Below, piece after piece: positions 39,291 to 46,958 of a stretch of DNA of 64,000 bases. The notes beneath the pieces are model-generated. The model saw nothing but the letters and a program-made list of their open reading frames with translations, searched no databases and had not been told where the DNA came from. The first letter of the stretch is position 1, and each line of letters opens with the position of its first letter. This DNA is from an uncultured Prevotella sp. (GTDB lineage: Bacteria > Bacteroidota > Bacteroidia > Bacteroidales > Bacteroidaceae): assembly GCA_937906495.1 (NCBI GenBank), contig CALCVT010000106.1, positions 1 to 64,000 of the forward strand, given 5' to 3'. The position numbers were made by a program, and so were the translations under genes.

Positions 39291-39385
39291 AAAATATCGT
39301 CTATTCTACGAAGTTTAATGTTAGGTCTTAATTATATGTAGATGTGTAGATAGCGCCGGCAAAAGCATGCATCGCTTTTCGGATG

Positions 39386-39416
39386 CAAAATTACAGCAAT
39401 GGGCACAGGCTTACAA
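39386..39416 (-). promoter_or_regulatory. Promoter of the His-rich protein / TonB receptor operon
   Basis: Minus-strand TTG (39416-39414), 20-nt spacer, TAATTTTG (39393-39386). Directly downstream an AAAAGC/GCTTTT hairpin (39379-39361) with ATGCAT in the loop would lie at the transcript 5' end. Confidence 0.6.
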
Positions 39417-39546
39417 TACTCATGTTTGGGGATTTTAACCCAAATACCTACAAACGAGTATTGCCTTTTTACAATAAAATCCACCTCTTTGTTTTGCAAA
39501 GAGGCGAAACACAAAAAATGTATGTATACCTTTTGAGCCAAAAACA

Positions 39547-40515
39547 CTACTCTTTGTGCTGATTTTGCTCAAGTTCGGTTATATCAACCAGTTTATTGAC
39601 TATTGCATATATGGTAAGGCCGGCTACCGAATGAATATTTAGCTTTCGGGCTATATTCTTGCGGTGCGTAAGGACTGTATTTAGCGAGATGAAAAGACGG
39701 GCTGCTATTTCCTTATTCGACAGTCCACACACGACCCAATGCACTATTTCGCGCTCACGCTCCGACAAGGCATCTTTATGGCGTTCGTCATTGCCTGTTC
39801 CCTCTTCTCCGTTTTCTTCTTTAAGGGCCACTTTCTCCTCGAGTATCTCAACTGCAGGTACAAAAAGGTCGTCTTCAATCTGACAATGAATGCGCAAATC
39901 GGCTTCGCAGGTAAAGATATCATAAAGCACGGCATGAAGCAACTCTACCTTCTCGGTTGGTGCATAATACTTGATAATGATGTTCTTTAACTCCTGCAAC
40001 TTTACATCAATACTACTGTGTCCGCGAGCAAACTGCGAAATACTGTAGTCTGCGCTGCGGTGCCCTTGTAACAGGTTCTCGACATAGCCAAAAACCTTAC
40101 GGTTTTCGTGAAGCATATGCTTACGCACCTCGCCCATATAGTCGTCGTAGAATTTGAGTATGAGGTACGACACCTCACCCTCGCGCGAGCAGTCGAGCGC
40201 TTCGAGCAGTTTGCGACGGATGGCTGGCAATTGAAAATCGAGGAAATAGGTATGAGCCTGTTTCAGGTAATCGGTCATGCACTGAACCGACACTTTGTCT
40301 AAACTGTCGGCAGCACCATGCGCTCCGCGCTTGATGTAATTGGCCATTATCAAAAAGGTGGCCGTATCAACACCATGAGCCTCGCAAACCTGACGCACAG
40401 ACTGATCGCCCACCCCAAGAGGCAGGCCAAATCGCGACATCATTTGCAGCAATGAAGGCTCATCGCAAATCACGTCGCATATATGATCGGTATCTTTGTA
40501 TGTACTGTATAGCAT
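39547..40515 (-). CDS. ScdA_N-hemerythrin-LuxR regulator
   Basis: 322 residues in three parts. Residues 1-58 resemble the ScdA_N/DUF542 domain of the iron-cluster repair protein RIC (DHICDVICDEPSLLQMMSRFG, given in part). Residues about 75-225 are a hemerythrin-like four-helix bundle with candidate diiron ligands in HENRKVF, RGHSSIDV, LLHAVLYD and RIHCQIEDDLF. Residues 245-310 are a LuxR-type helix-turn-helix (LSEREREIVHWVVCGLSNKEI, given in part; ISLNTVLTHRKNIARKL). It is likely a transcription factor sensing oxygen, nitric oxide or iron-cluster state through the diiron site. The -7 box TAACTTTG (40531-40524) ends only 8 nt before the ATG, so the mRNA is leaderless or nearly so. The neighbour on the other side is a ferritin gene. 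Confidence 0.85.
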   Translation of the reverse strand: MLYSTYKDTDHICDVICDEPSLLQMMSRFGLPLGVGDQSVRQVCEAHGVDTATFLIMANYIKRGAHGAADSLDKVSVQCMTDYLKQAHTYFLDFQLPAIRRKLLEALDCSREGEVSYLILKFYDDYMGEVRKHMLHENRKVFGYVENLLQGHRSADYSISQFARGHSSIDVKLQELKNIIIKYYAPTEKVELLHAVLYDIFTCEADLRIHCQIEDDLFVPAVEILEEKVALKEENGEEGTGNDERHKDALSEREREIVHWVVCGLSNKEIAARLFISLNTVLTHRKNIARKLNIHSVAGLTIYAIVNKLVDITELEQNQHKE

Positions 40516-40523
40516 AGCGGAGG

Positions 40524-40531
40524 CAAAGTTA
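40524..40531 (-). promoter_or_regulatory. -7 element TAACTTTG immediately before the LuxR-type regulator
   Basis: Minus-strand TAACTTTG; only 8 nt (40523-40516) separate it from the ATG at 40515, too little for a normal 5' leader. Confidence 0.6.
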
Positions 40532-40660
40532 GTAAGGATATTGTATACCTTGTTCTAACCATTTATAGGTATTTTTTCTGCTTCAACCTTCTTCACACCC
40601 ATGCAAGCGCTCCAAGAACTGCGGGGTGCACAACCTACGAAATGCATTGGCAAACAACTT

Positions 40661-40705
40661 TAACTTTGACGGGAAAGCACGAGCAAAAGCTTTTTAGTAA
40701 TTTTG
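40661..40705 (+). promoter_or_regulatory. Two candidate -7 elements before the ferritin gene
   Basis: TAACTTTG (40661-40668) and TAATTTTG (40698-40705) both fit TAnnTTTG. The second is 32 nt from the ATG. Either or both may start the ferritin-kinase-regulator transcript. Confidence 0.55.
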
Positions 40706-40736
40706 CAGGCAGAAGACCGCTTAAACCCATAAGTAT

Positions 40737-41258
40737 ATGCTTAGTAAAAAAATCGAAGAAGCGCTGAACGCGCAAATTAATGCCGAAATGTGGTCGGCTT
40801 ATTTCTATTTATCAATGTCGGCCTGGTGCTCTGCCGCCGGTAAGCCCGGTATGGCCAACTGGTTCGAAGTACAGTTCCGCGAGGAGCAGGATCACGCACG
40901 CATTCTCTTTAACTATGTACTGCAGCGTGGAGGCCGCGTAGTACTTCAGCAGATTGATGCCGTACCTACGGAATGGGAGTCGGAAATCGACGTTTTCGAA
41001 AAAACACTCGAACACGAACAAAAGGTTACAAGCCTTATCAACAACCTCTTTGCACTAACCACTGCCGAAAATGACTATGCTACGCAAAGCATGCTCAAGT
41101 GGTTCATTGACGAGCAGGTTGAAGAAGAAGACAACGTGCGCAACATCATTGACAACCTGCGCATGCTGAACGGCAACGGCTACGGCTTGTTCATGATTGA
41201 CAAGGAACTGTCAGCTCGTGTTTATTCCCAAGCCTCTCCGTTAGCTGGCAATGCATAA
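40737..41258 (+). CDS. ftnA: Ferritin (FtnA type)
   Basis: 173 residues, bacterial ferritin without heme. The ferroxidase ligands match E. coli FtnA numbering: E17, E50, H53, E94, Q127 and E130, with Y24 nearby. It stores iron as ferric mineral in a 24-mer and protects against Fenton chemistry, useful to an anaerobe meeting oxygen. The last codons overlap the start of the hybrid histidine kinase gene by 8 nt (ATG at 41251), so ferritin and the two-component system are most likely co-transcribed and translationally coupled. Divergent to it, 220 bp away, is the hemerythrin-type regulator. Confidence 0.96.
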   Translation: MLSKKIEEALNAQINAEMWSAYFYLSMSAWCSAAGKPGMANWFEVQFREEQDHARILFNYVLQRGGRVVLQQIDAVPTEWESEIDVFEKTLEHEQKVTSLINNLFALTTAENDYATQSMLKWFIDEQVEEEDNVRNIIDNLRMLNGNGYGLFMIDKELSARVYSQASPLAGNA

Positions 41259-43866
41259 GCCGGGACTGAAAATCATATTCGGATATCTACTACTCACCGC
41301 CACGCTTTGCGCGGCGGTGTGGTTTATTGTACACTCTGCACGGACGGCCTCGGAAACTACCGAGGCCGAACAGGCTGTTGCTGCCCAACGCAAAGCCACC
41401 AATCAACTGGCTATAGCACTCATCGAAAGCAGCACGCTGGCCGAAAACGCAACCCTGCTCTATGCCGATAACCGAGCAGTAAAACGCTACCTCAAAGGTA
41501 CCGAACGTGTTGATACGGCCATTAACAAACTCCTGCACCTTACTGCCGACACCCTACTCAAGGCCCGACTCGATTCGCTCCACTTGCTTACGGAACTGAA
41601 AAGCGAAGCACTCTTTGACTTGATTGCCTCGCTCCGACACGAAAACAAACGCGGAGACGATCTCCGCAAACAAATAGCTGAACTGCGATCAGGTAAAAAA
41701 CCGGTTGAAATAGGCACACAAGTTTCGGTACCCGTGCGCGAACATGGTGAAGAGGTGGTGATTCAACGACGCAAAAAGGGCTTTTTTCACCGCTTGGGCG
41801 ATGCTTTCCGAAAAGCTAAAACCGACACGCTGCAAATTACAAGTTCAACGCACGAGGACTTGACTGACAGCACACTGGCAAGCGTAGACATCAGCGACAC
41901 GCTGGCCAATATTCTGACCGACGTACACCGCAACCTTACTCAGTACGAACAAGCTAACAGCCGTAAACTGCGCAGACAGTCGGACGAACTGAAAGCCTCG
42001 GGGGTTGCACTATCAAAACGTATTGCGCTGCTCATGGAGTCAATCAGCCTGTCGCAACAGCAAATACTGGCTGCTGCAACACAAAAAGACAGCCACGCAC
42101 GCAGGCAAGCTGCCCAACAAATGGCGGCACTGGCCATTATTGCAACACTGGCGGCACTGGCTCTCATGCTATGGGTGTGGCACGACATGAGCCGAGCCAA
42201 ACGCTACCGCATGGAACTTGAGGCTTCGAAACTGCAAACCGAAAACCTCATGAAAAGACGTGAGCAACTGCTACTTACCATCTCGCACGATATTAAAGCA
42301 CCCGTCAACACCATTTTGGGATACTTGCAACTGCTTAACCCCCAATCCACCGCCAATCACAACAATCACCAACAACTTGCTGCCATCGATGCTTCGGCAC
42401 ACCACCTGCTCAACCTGGTAACCGCCCTGCTGGATTATCACCGGTTAGAGGCCGGACAGATGGATTTAAAGACTGAATGCATCAAGCCCGAAACACTTTT
42501 CAAGCAAATTGCCTTAGCTTTCGAACCTTTGGCGAAACAAAAAGGATTACAACTGCTCACAAACATTGAACTGCCTGCCAACTGGTACATCTTGTCGGAT
42601 ACCTTCCGCCTGCGCCAAGTGACCGAGAACCTGCTGTCAAACGCTATTAAATATACACAAAAAGGAACAATTACACTCGAGGCTACACTGAAGGACAAGA
42701 TGCTGCTATTCAGCGTAACTGATACTGGATGTGGACTGAGCCGTTACGACCAGGAACGCATTTTTGAACCCTTTACCCGTGTAAAAGGCAGCGAAGGACA
42801 AGAAGGTACCGGACTCGGACTAAGCATAACGCTCAAACTCATCGAACTGCTTGGGGGCAAACTCTCTGTGCAAAGCACCGTGGGAAAAGGAAGCCGCTTT
42901 TCCCTTGCAATGGAAGCTAGAACAGACAATCTATCGGCTAACACAAATAGCCAAGAACCTGTATGTCCCACTGCGATTGCTGACCTTGCACCCCAACAGT
43001 ACTGCCAAACGGATTGCCAGCCTGCAACTGCAACCACCAGCACCGAATGCACACATAAAACCAATAATAAACAGGTAGCCCTGCTCGACGACGATGTGTT
43101 ACAACTACAACTAAGCGAAGCTATGCTCCGCAATGTATTGCCACAAGAGTACAACGTATATCCATTCAACACCCCCAACGAACTCTTTGAATGGCTGAAC
43201 AACGATAACAGACCGATAATGCTTTTTACCGACATTGAAATGCCTGCACTCACTGGATACGAGGTATTGCAAAAGGTACACAGCATGCAAGGTCTGCAAC
43301 ATCTTATGGTAGTAGCTACCACCTCGCACACACTGGTTTCGGCCAACGATTTTTGCCAAAAGGGCTTTACCGATGTGCTGTTCAAGCCTTTTACTCAAAA
43401 CGACTTGCGGCTAATACTCAACAAACTTTTGCTGCCAAATGCTACTATCAGTACTTTGAATGGCAACCAGCCTGCTACAAGCCTGATTGACGAACAGGAA
43501 CAGCAAACTACAGACCACAATCAACTTGTAAACTTAGCTCCGCTACTGGTCTTTGCCGATGGAGATGCCCAAGCCGAACAGGCTATTCTGCAACAATTTG
43601 CAAAAGACTGCAACACGCACCTTTCCTCATTCAAAGCTGCACTTGCCAAACACAACAAGCCTACCTTGTGCCAACTTGCACACAAAATGCTGCCTACACA
43701 CACACTTATACAATCGCCGGCTACAGCTGCACTGCGCCTGCTCGAAGATCGACGCACCGAAACAGCCTGGACCGAAGCTGACGGAACTCCCTGTCAAACC
43801 ATTGTCAACACCTTACAACAATTGGTTGACATGCTTGAACCTAATGACACCCTGCCGAATGACTAA
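41251..43866 (+). CDS. Hybrid sensor histidine kinase with receiver and HPt domains
   Basis: 871 residues. Two membrane segments (about 8-28 and 290-312) frame a periplasmic, mostly helical sensor domain of about 260 residues. Then come HisKA with H346 in TISHDIKAPVNT, HATPase (NLLSNAIKY, DTGCGLS, GTGLGLSI), a receiver with D661 in LFTDIEMPALTGYEV, and a C-terminal HPt domain with H811 in CQLAHKMLPT. It is a full phosphorelay (His-Asp-His) on one chain, ready to pass phosphate to the response regulator encoded next, whose ATG lies within its last codons (8-nt overlap). The ligand is unknown; the link to ferritin suggests iron or redox. Confidence 0.93.
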   Translation: MHKPGLKIIFGYLLLTATLCAAVWFIVHSARTASETTEAEQAVAAQRKATNQLAIALIESSTLAENATLLYADNRAVKRYLKGTERVDTAINKLLHLTADTLLKARLDSLHLLTELKSEALFDLIASLRHENKRGDDLRKQIAELRSGKKPVEIGTQVSVPVREHGEEVVIQRRKKGFFHRLGDAFRKAKTDTLQITSSTHEDLTDSTLASVDISDTLANILTDVHRNLTQYEQANSRKLRRQSDELKASGVALSKRIALLMESISLSQQQILAAATQKDSHARRQAAQQMAALAIIATLAALALMLWVWHDMSRAKRYRMELEASKLQTENLMKRREQLLLTISHDIKAPVNTILGYLQLLNPQSTANHNNHQQLAAIDASAHHLLNLVTALLDYHRLEAGQMDLKTECIKPETLFKQIALAFEPLAKQKGLQLLTNIELPANWYILSDTFRLRQVTENLLSNAIKYTQKGTITLEATLKDKMLLFSVTDTGCGLSRYDQERIFEPFTRVKGSEGQEGTGLGLSITLKLIELLGGKLSVQSTVGKGSRFSLAMEARTDNLSANTNSQEPVCPTAIADLAPQQYCQTDCQPATATTSTECTHKTNNKQVALLDDDVLQLQLSEAMLRNVLPQEYNVYPFNTPNELFEWLNNDNRPIMLFTDIEMPALTGYEVLQKVHSMQGLQHLMVVATTSHTLVSANDFCQKGFTDVLFKPFTQNDLRLILNKLLLPNATISTLNGNQPATSLIDEQEQQTTDHNQLVNLAPLLVFADGDAQAEQAILQQFAKDCNTHLSSFKAALAKHNKPTLCQLAHKMLPTHTLIQSPATAALRLLEDRRTETAWTEADGTPCQTIVNTLQQLVDMLEPNDTLPND

Positions 43867-45283
43867 ACTACTCCTTGTCGAAGATAATCTTACTTTTTGC
43901 ACGATGCTGAGCACCTGGCTGCGCAAAAAGGGCTTTGAGGTTGAAACCGCCTCGAGCGTTGGTAGTGCGGTTAAAGCGCTACTGAGCGAAAAAAACGAAA
44001 CTCATCTCATACTTTCTGACCTTCGCCTACCCGACCACGACGGACTCTACTTGCTGCAATGGCTACGCAGTCAGAACAAACCAACTCCTTTTATTCTGAT
44101 GACTGGCTATGCCGAAGTGCAAAACGCTGTTGAGGCCATGAAGCAAGGAGCCAGCGACTACATCAGCAAACCGGTACAACCCGACATATTGCTTAGCAAA
44201 ATCGATGAGGCTCTCCGTCAAAAGCCTCAGCAGGAAACCGTAAGTCCGCAACCTGCCAAACGAGGAACAACCCGCCCGGCTCCAACACCCCAGCGGGCAC
44301 AGGGCATTGAAGGTTCGTCGGCAGCAGCCCAAAACCTTTACCGCATGGCTGCGCTTGTGGCACCCACTCCCATGTCGGTACTTATTATTGGTGCAAGTGG
44401 AACTGGTAAAGAATATGTTGCCCACCGCATTCACGAACAAAGTTTGCGCAAAAACGGACCGTTTGTAGCTATTGACTGCGGTGCATTAACCAAAGAACTG
44501 GCTGCATCCGAACTCTTTGGCCATGTAAAGGGTGCATTTACCGGAGCTGCAACCGACAAGGTTGGAGCCTTTGAACAAGCCTCGGGAGGCACGCTTTTTC
44601 TTGACGAAGTAGGAAACCTTTCATACGACGTACAGGTTCAGTTGCTTCGTGCCTTGCAGGAAAGGCGCATACGTCCCGTAGGCAGCAGCGAAGAACGACA
44701 GGTAGACATCCGTTTGGTTTGTGCCACCAACGAAAACCTGCCCGAGGCCATTGCACGGGGCAACTACCGCGAAGACCTTTACCACCGCATCAACGAATTT
44801 ACACTGCACATACCACTGCTGCGCGAACGCGGAAACGACATCATTGAGTTTGCCCACTACTTTCTGCAACAAGCCAATGCCGAACTTAACCGCCACGTAC
44901 AAAACTTCACACCCGATGCCCGCCAAGCGCTGCTTGCGTATCCCTGGCCGGGCAATCTGCGCGAAATGCGCAACATTATTGTAAGAGCGACCCTGCTGGC
45001 TGGCGAAAATTCTACACTTACAGCTGGCGAATTAAATTTGCCGGATGTAACCCTCTATCATCAACCTGCCACACCGGCACCATCAGCTACTACTACCCCC
45101 ATAACAAACTATGTGGGTACAACCACTCCGCTCTATCTTAAACCTACCGCCGAACATGAACGCGAAAACATAGTCCATGCACTGCAACAAACAAACGGCA
45201 ACAAAAGCCGGGCTGCACAACTACTGGGCATTGACCGTAAGACCCTCTACAACAAACTCAAAAGTCTGGGCCTCGACACATAA
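43859..45283 (+). CDS. Sigma-54-dependent response regulator (NtrC family)
   Basis: 474 residues from MTKLLLVEDN (43859); the longer frame overlaps the kinase. A receiver with D54 (LSDLRLPDHDGL) and K in YISKPVQ is followed by an AAA+ domain with Walker A GASGTGKE (178-185), the sigma-54 contact loop GAFTGA (225-230), Walker B GGTLFLDEVGNL and the arginine region, then a Fis-type helix-turn-helix (KSRAAQLLGIDRKTLYNKL). It should activate sigma-54 RNA polymerase from sites upstream of -24/-12 promoters. A strong one lies just 300 bp downstream (45580-45594), before the repeat-protein gene. Confidence 0.95.
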   Translation: MTKLLLVEDNLTFCTMLSTWLRKKGFEVETASSVGSAVKALLSEKNETHLILSDLRLPDHDGLYLLQWLRSQNKPTPFILMTGYAEVQNAVEAMKQGASDYISKPVQPDILLSKIDEALRQKPQQETVSPQPAKRGTTRPAPTPQRAQGIEGSSAAAQNLYRMAALVAPTPMSVLIIGASGTGKEYVAHRIHEQSLRKNGPFVAIDCGALTKELAASELFGHVKGAFTGAATDKVGAFEQASGGTLFLDEVGNLSYDVQVQLLRALQERRIRPVGSSEERQVDIRLVCATNENLPEAIARGNYREDLYHRINEFTLHIPLLRERGNDIIEFAHYFLQQANAELNRHVQNFTPDARQALLAYPWPGNLREMRNIIVRATLLAGENSTLTAGELNLPDVTLYHQPATPAPSATTTPITNYVGTTTPLYLKPTAEHERENIVHALQQTNGNKSRAAQLLGIDRKTLYNKLKSLGLDT

Positions 45284-45396
45284 TAAGCCACACACCTCTA
45301 CCCAAACGATAAAAACGAACTTTGCCTTGCCAGCCCACAACCGGCACCAAGCTGCCAGCTGCTCGAACAGCCATAAGTAAAACTTACAGCAAAGAG

Positions 45397-45407
45397 CCCC
45401 CCCCCCC
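45397..45407. repeat. 11-C homopolymer
   Basis: Eleven C in a row between the response regulator and the repeated boxes before the sigma-54 promoter, the longest C or G run noticed in the window. Such tracts slip during replication. Confidence 0.8.
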
Positions 45408-45441
45408 GCAGCAAGAGGCATGTAAAATAACAAACAAGGCG

Positions 45442-45510
45442 TGTAGAACACCACACACAAGTTGTAGAAAAAATCCACACTTTTCCCCATTGCATTCCAC
45501 ACTTTCTACA
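45442..45510 (+). promoter_or_regulatory. Repeated boxes, probable upstream activator sites
   Basis: TGTAGAA occurs at 45442 and 45463 and inverted (TTCTACA) at 45504; CCACAC occurs at 45451, 45475 and 45497. The units repeat every 21-24 bp, two helix turns, and lie 70-140 bp upstream of the -24 element, the usual place for NtrC-type activators. Confidence 0.6.
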
Positions 45511-45533
45511 GTATGGCACGCAATGGGGATTTT
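45484..45533 (+). terminator. Terminator of the ferritin-kinase-regulator operon
   Basis: TCCCCATTGC (45484-45493) is inverted at 45520-45529 and followed by a short T run. The 26-nt loop contains the third activator-like box, so terminator and upstream site overlap. Confidence 0.6.
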
Positions 45534-45579
45534 ATATTATCTACTGATTATCAGACATAAATAAAAATCACAACAATTT

Positions 45580-45594
45580 TGGCACAGGCATTGC
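45580..45594 (+). promoter_or_regulatory. Sigma-54 promoter (-24/-12)
   Basis: TGGCACAGGCATTGC has GG and GC exactly 10 nt apart and matches the TGGCAC-N5-TTGC consensus in full. The transcript would start near 45606, 45 nt before the repeat-protein ATG. Confidence 0.88.
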
Positions 45595-45650
45595 GCAAGA
45601 TAAAGCAGAAACCAACAACACAAAATACAAACCTAATAAAGATTACGATT

Positions 45651-46043
45651 ATGAAGAAGTTTTCAGTAGCTGCCATCTTGGCAATGGGTGTTCTCACAGT
45701 TAGTAGCGCTGCCTTTGCAGGTACAACCGCTTATACATCTCGCGGATGGGTTGGAACCGAAGTGAACGATACAATCGTACCCACCGACACCGTAGTTCCC
45801 GAAAAACAGGAAACAACCACGCAGAGCCTCTACACTGAGGTTGCCGACACTGTACTGCCCACCGACACTGTAGTACCCGAAAAGCAGGAAACAACCACGC
45901 AGAGCCTCTACACTGAGGTTGCCGACACCGTACTGCCCACCGACACTGTAGTACCCGAAAAGCAGGAAACAACCACGCAGAACCTCTACACTGAGGTTGC
46001 CGACACTGTACTGCCCACCGACACCGTACTGCCCGAAAAATAA
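45651..46043 (+). CDS. Small exported protein of 26-residue tandem repeats
   Basis: 130 residues from the ATG at 45651. A signal peptide (1-23, SSAAFA) and a short linker are followed by 3.5 copies of a 26-residue unit, D-T-V-L-P-T-D-T-V-V-P-E-K-Q-E-T-T-T-Q-S then LYTEVA. The units are rich in Thr, Val, Asp, Glu and Pro, with no Cys and no known domain; the chain is probably extended, like a stalk or secreted linker. I do not recognise the family. The sigma-54 promoter 57 nt upstream and the sigma-54 regulator before it make it the best candidate target of that two-component system. No lipobox is seen. Confidence 0.8.
   Translation: MKKFSVAAILAMGVLTVSSAAFAGTTAYTSRGWVGTEVNDTIVPTDTVVPEKQETTTQSLYTEVADTVLPTDTVVPEKQETTTQSLYTEVADTVLPTDTVVPEKQETTTQNLYTEVADTVLPTDTVLPEK
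45768..46040 (+). repeat. 78-bp tandem coding repeat, 3.5 copies
   Basis: Copies at 45768-45845, 45846-45923, 45924-46001 and a half copy 46002-46040. The second and third differ at only two bases; the first is more diverged at its 5' third. Near identity suggests recent duplication and variable copy number. Confidence 0.93.
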
Positions 46044-46256
46044 ACCTATCAAGCTACGGAACGCCACCAAACGCGCACTCGTTAATATATAACCACGTTA
46101 GTGCGTCCGGCAAGCTATCAGGCCAATAAACATCTCATCATAAACCATTATAACAACAGACTCACTCTGCCGCTCAAACACACAACTCATCTTTTCAATC
46201 TAATTCATAGTTCCTTGCACACTGCACACATCTCCTATCAAGCGGCAGATAAACGG

Positions 46257-46292
46257 CAGCCCCGACCAGTAACATGGTACGGGGCTGTTTTT
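46257..46292 (+). terminator. Rho-independent terminator
   Basis: CAGCCCCG (46257-46264) pairs with CGGGGCTG (46280-46287) with an inner ACC/GGT extension, followed by TTTTT. It separates the repeat-protein gene from the next operon. Confidence 0.85.
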
Positions 46293-46418
46293 GTATTGCA
46301 CTTGTGACGCGACCAAACTGGCTAAATAAAATAGAGCATGATAAAAAGCGTGCATTTTTTACCAAAAATTTAACAGAAAGTCGTCATAATACAAATTTGC
46401 ACAAAATAAAATCGTTAT

Positions 46419-46452
46419 TTTGCTTGTTTATGTAAGCAAATAACTATATTTG
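46419..46452 (+). promoter_or_regulatory. Promoter of the three-gene secreted-protein operon
   Basis: TATATTTG (46445-46452) is a clear -7 element; TTTG at 46419-46422 or CTTG at 46423-46426 can serve as -33. The first ATG is 28 nt downstream. Confidence 0.65.
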
Positions 46453-46480
46453 CCAGTGCTAACTATAACACTATCAAACT

Positions 46481-46954
46481 ATGAAGCAATTACTTTTATT
46501 TGTCCTGGCATTTTCAGGATGGCTGGCTGCTCCCGCCTTTGCTGCAGGAGACGGCGCAGTGGTTGTTGAAACCAAAAGTGGCGAAAAAGTAACGTTCTAC
46601 TACGAAGCCCAACCGGAAATTACCTTTGCCGATGCAAATGTAGAAATCAAGTCGAGCGAACAGTCTGTTGTTTATGCCATGAACGATGTGGCACAAATTA
46701 AGTTCGACGACACCATTGCTGGCATTGGCGACGTGAGCAAGAACGAAACACGCTTTACCTTTAGCGGAACACAACTCATCATTGAGGGCCTCGCACCTCA
46801 GTCAAAGATTGCAGTATTTGCAACCGACGGAAAAATGTGGAAAGAGGGTACCGCTGATGCCAACGGCAAGGTAACTATGGCTATGGGCGAACTGACCAAA
46901 GGTGTATATGTTATCAAGACAAATAAGGTATCATACAAAATTGTAAAGAAGTAG
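46481..46954 (+). CDS. Secreted protein with SGE-V-Y module and sorting-like C-terminus
   Basis: 157 residues. Signal peptide 1-22 (AAPAFA), then a beta-rich module with VVVETKSGEKVTFYYEAQPEI and ending NDVAQIKFDD. The same type of segment (charged strand, SGE-x-V-x-Y, aspartate, hydrophobic strand ending I-x-F) begins the two following genes. The C-terminal 60 residues (LIIEGLAPQSKIAVFATDGK...TKGVYVIKTN...YKIVKK) resemble a type IX sorting domain. No known enzyme motif. It is the first gene of a tight operon, 4 bp before the next. Confidence 0.72.
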   Translation: MKQLLLFVLAFSGWLAAPAFAAGDGAVVVETKSGEKVTFYYEAQPEITFADANVEIKSSEQSVVYAMNDVAQIKFDDTIAGIGDVSKNETRFTFSGTQLIIEGLAPQSKIAVFATDGKMWKEGTADANGKVTMAMGELTKGVYVIKTNKVSYKIVKK

Positions 46955-46958
46955 GACT

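Larger units (their letters stand above)
46044..46480. other. 437-bp intergenic region
   Basis: No gene was found. It holds the terminator at 46257-46292 and the promoter of the next operon at 46419-46452. Confidence 0.55.

Noticed and set aside
42744..43385. 213-residue minus-strand frame in the hybrid kinase
   Set aside because: Ser/Cys-rich shadow of the HATPase and receiver domains; no own features.
45221..45502. 93-residue minus-strand frame through the C tract
   Set aside because: Cys/Trp-rich composition, Gly run from the homopolymer, overlaps the end of the response regulator and the activator boxes; no protein features.
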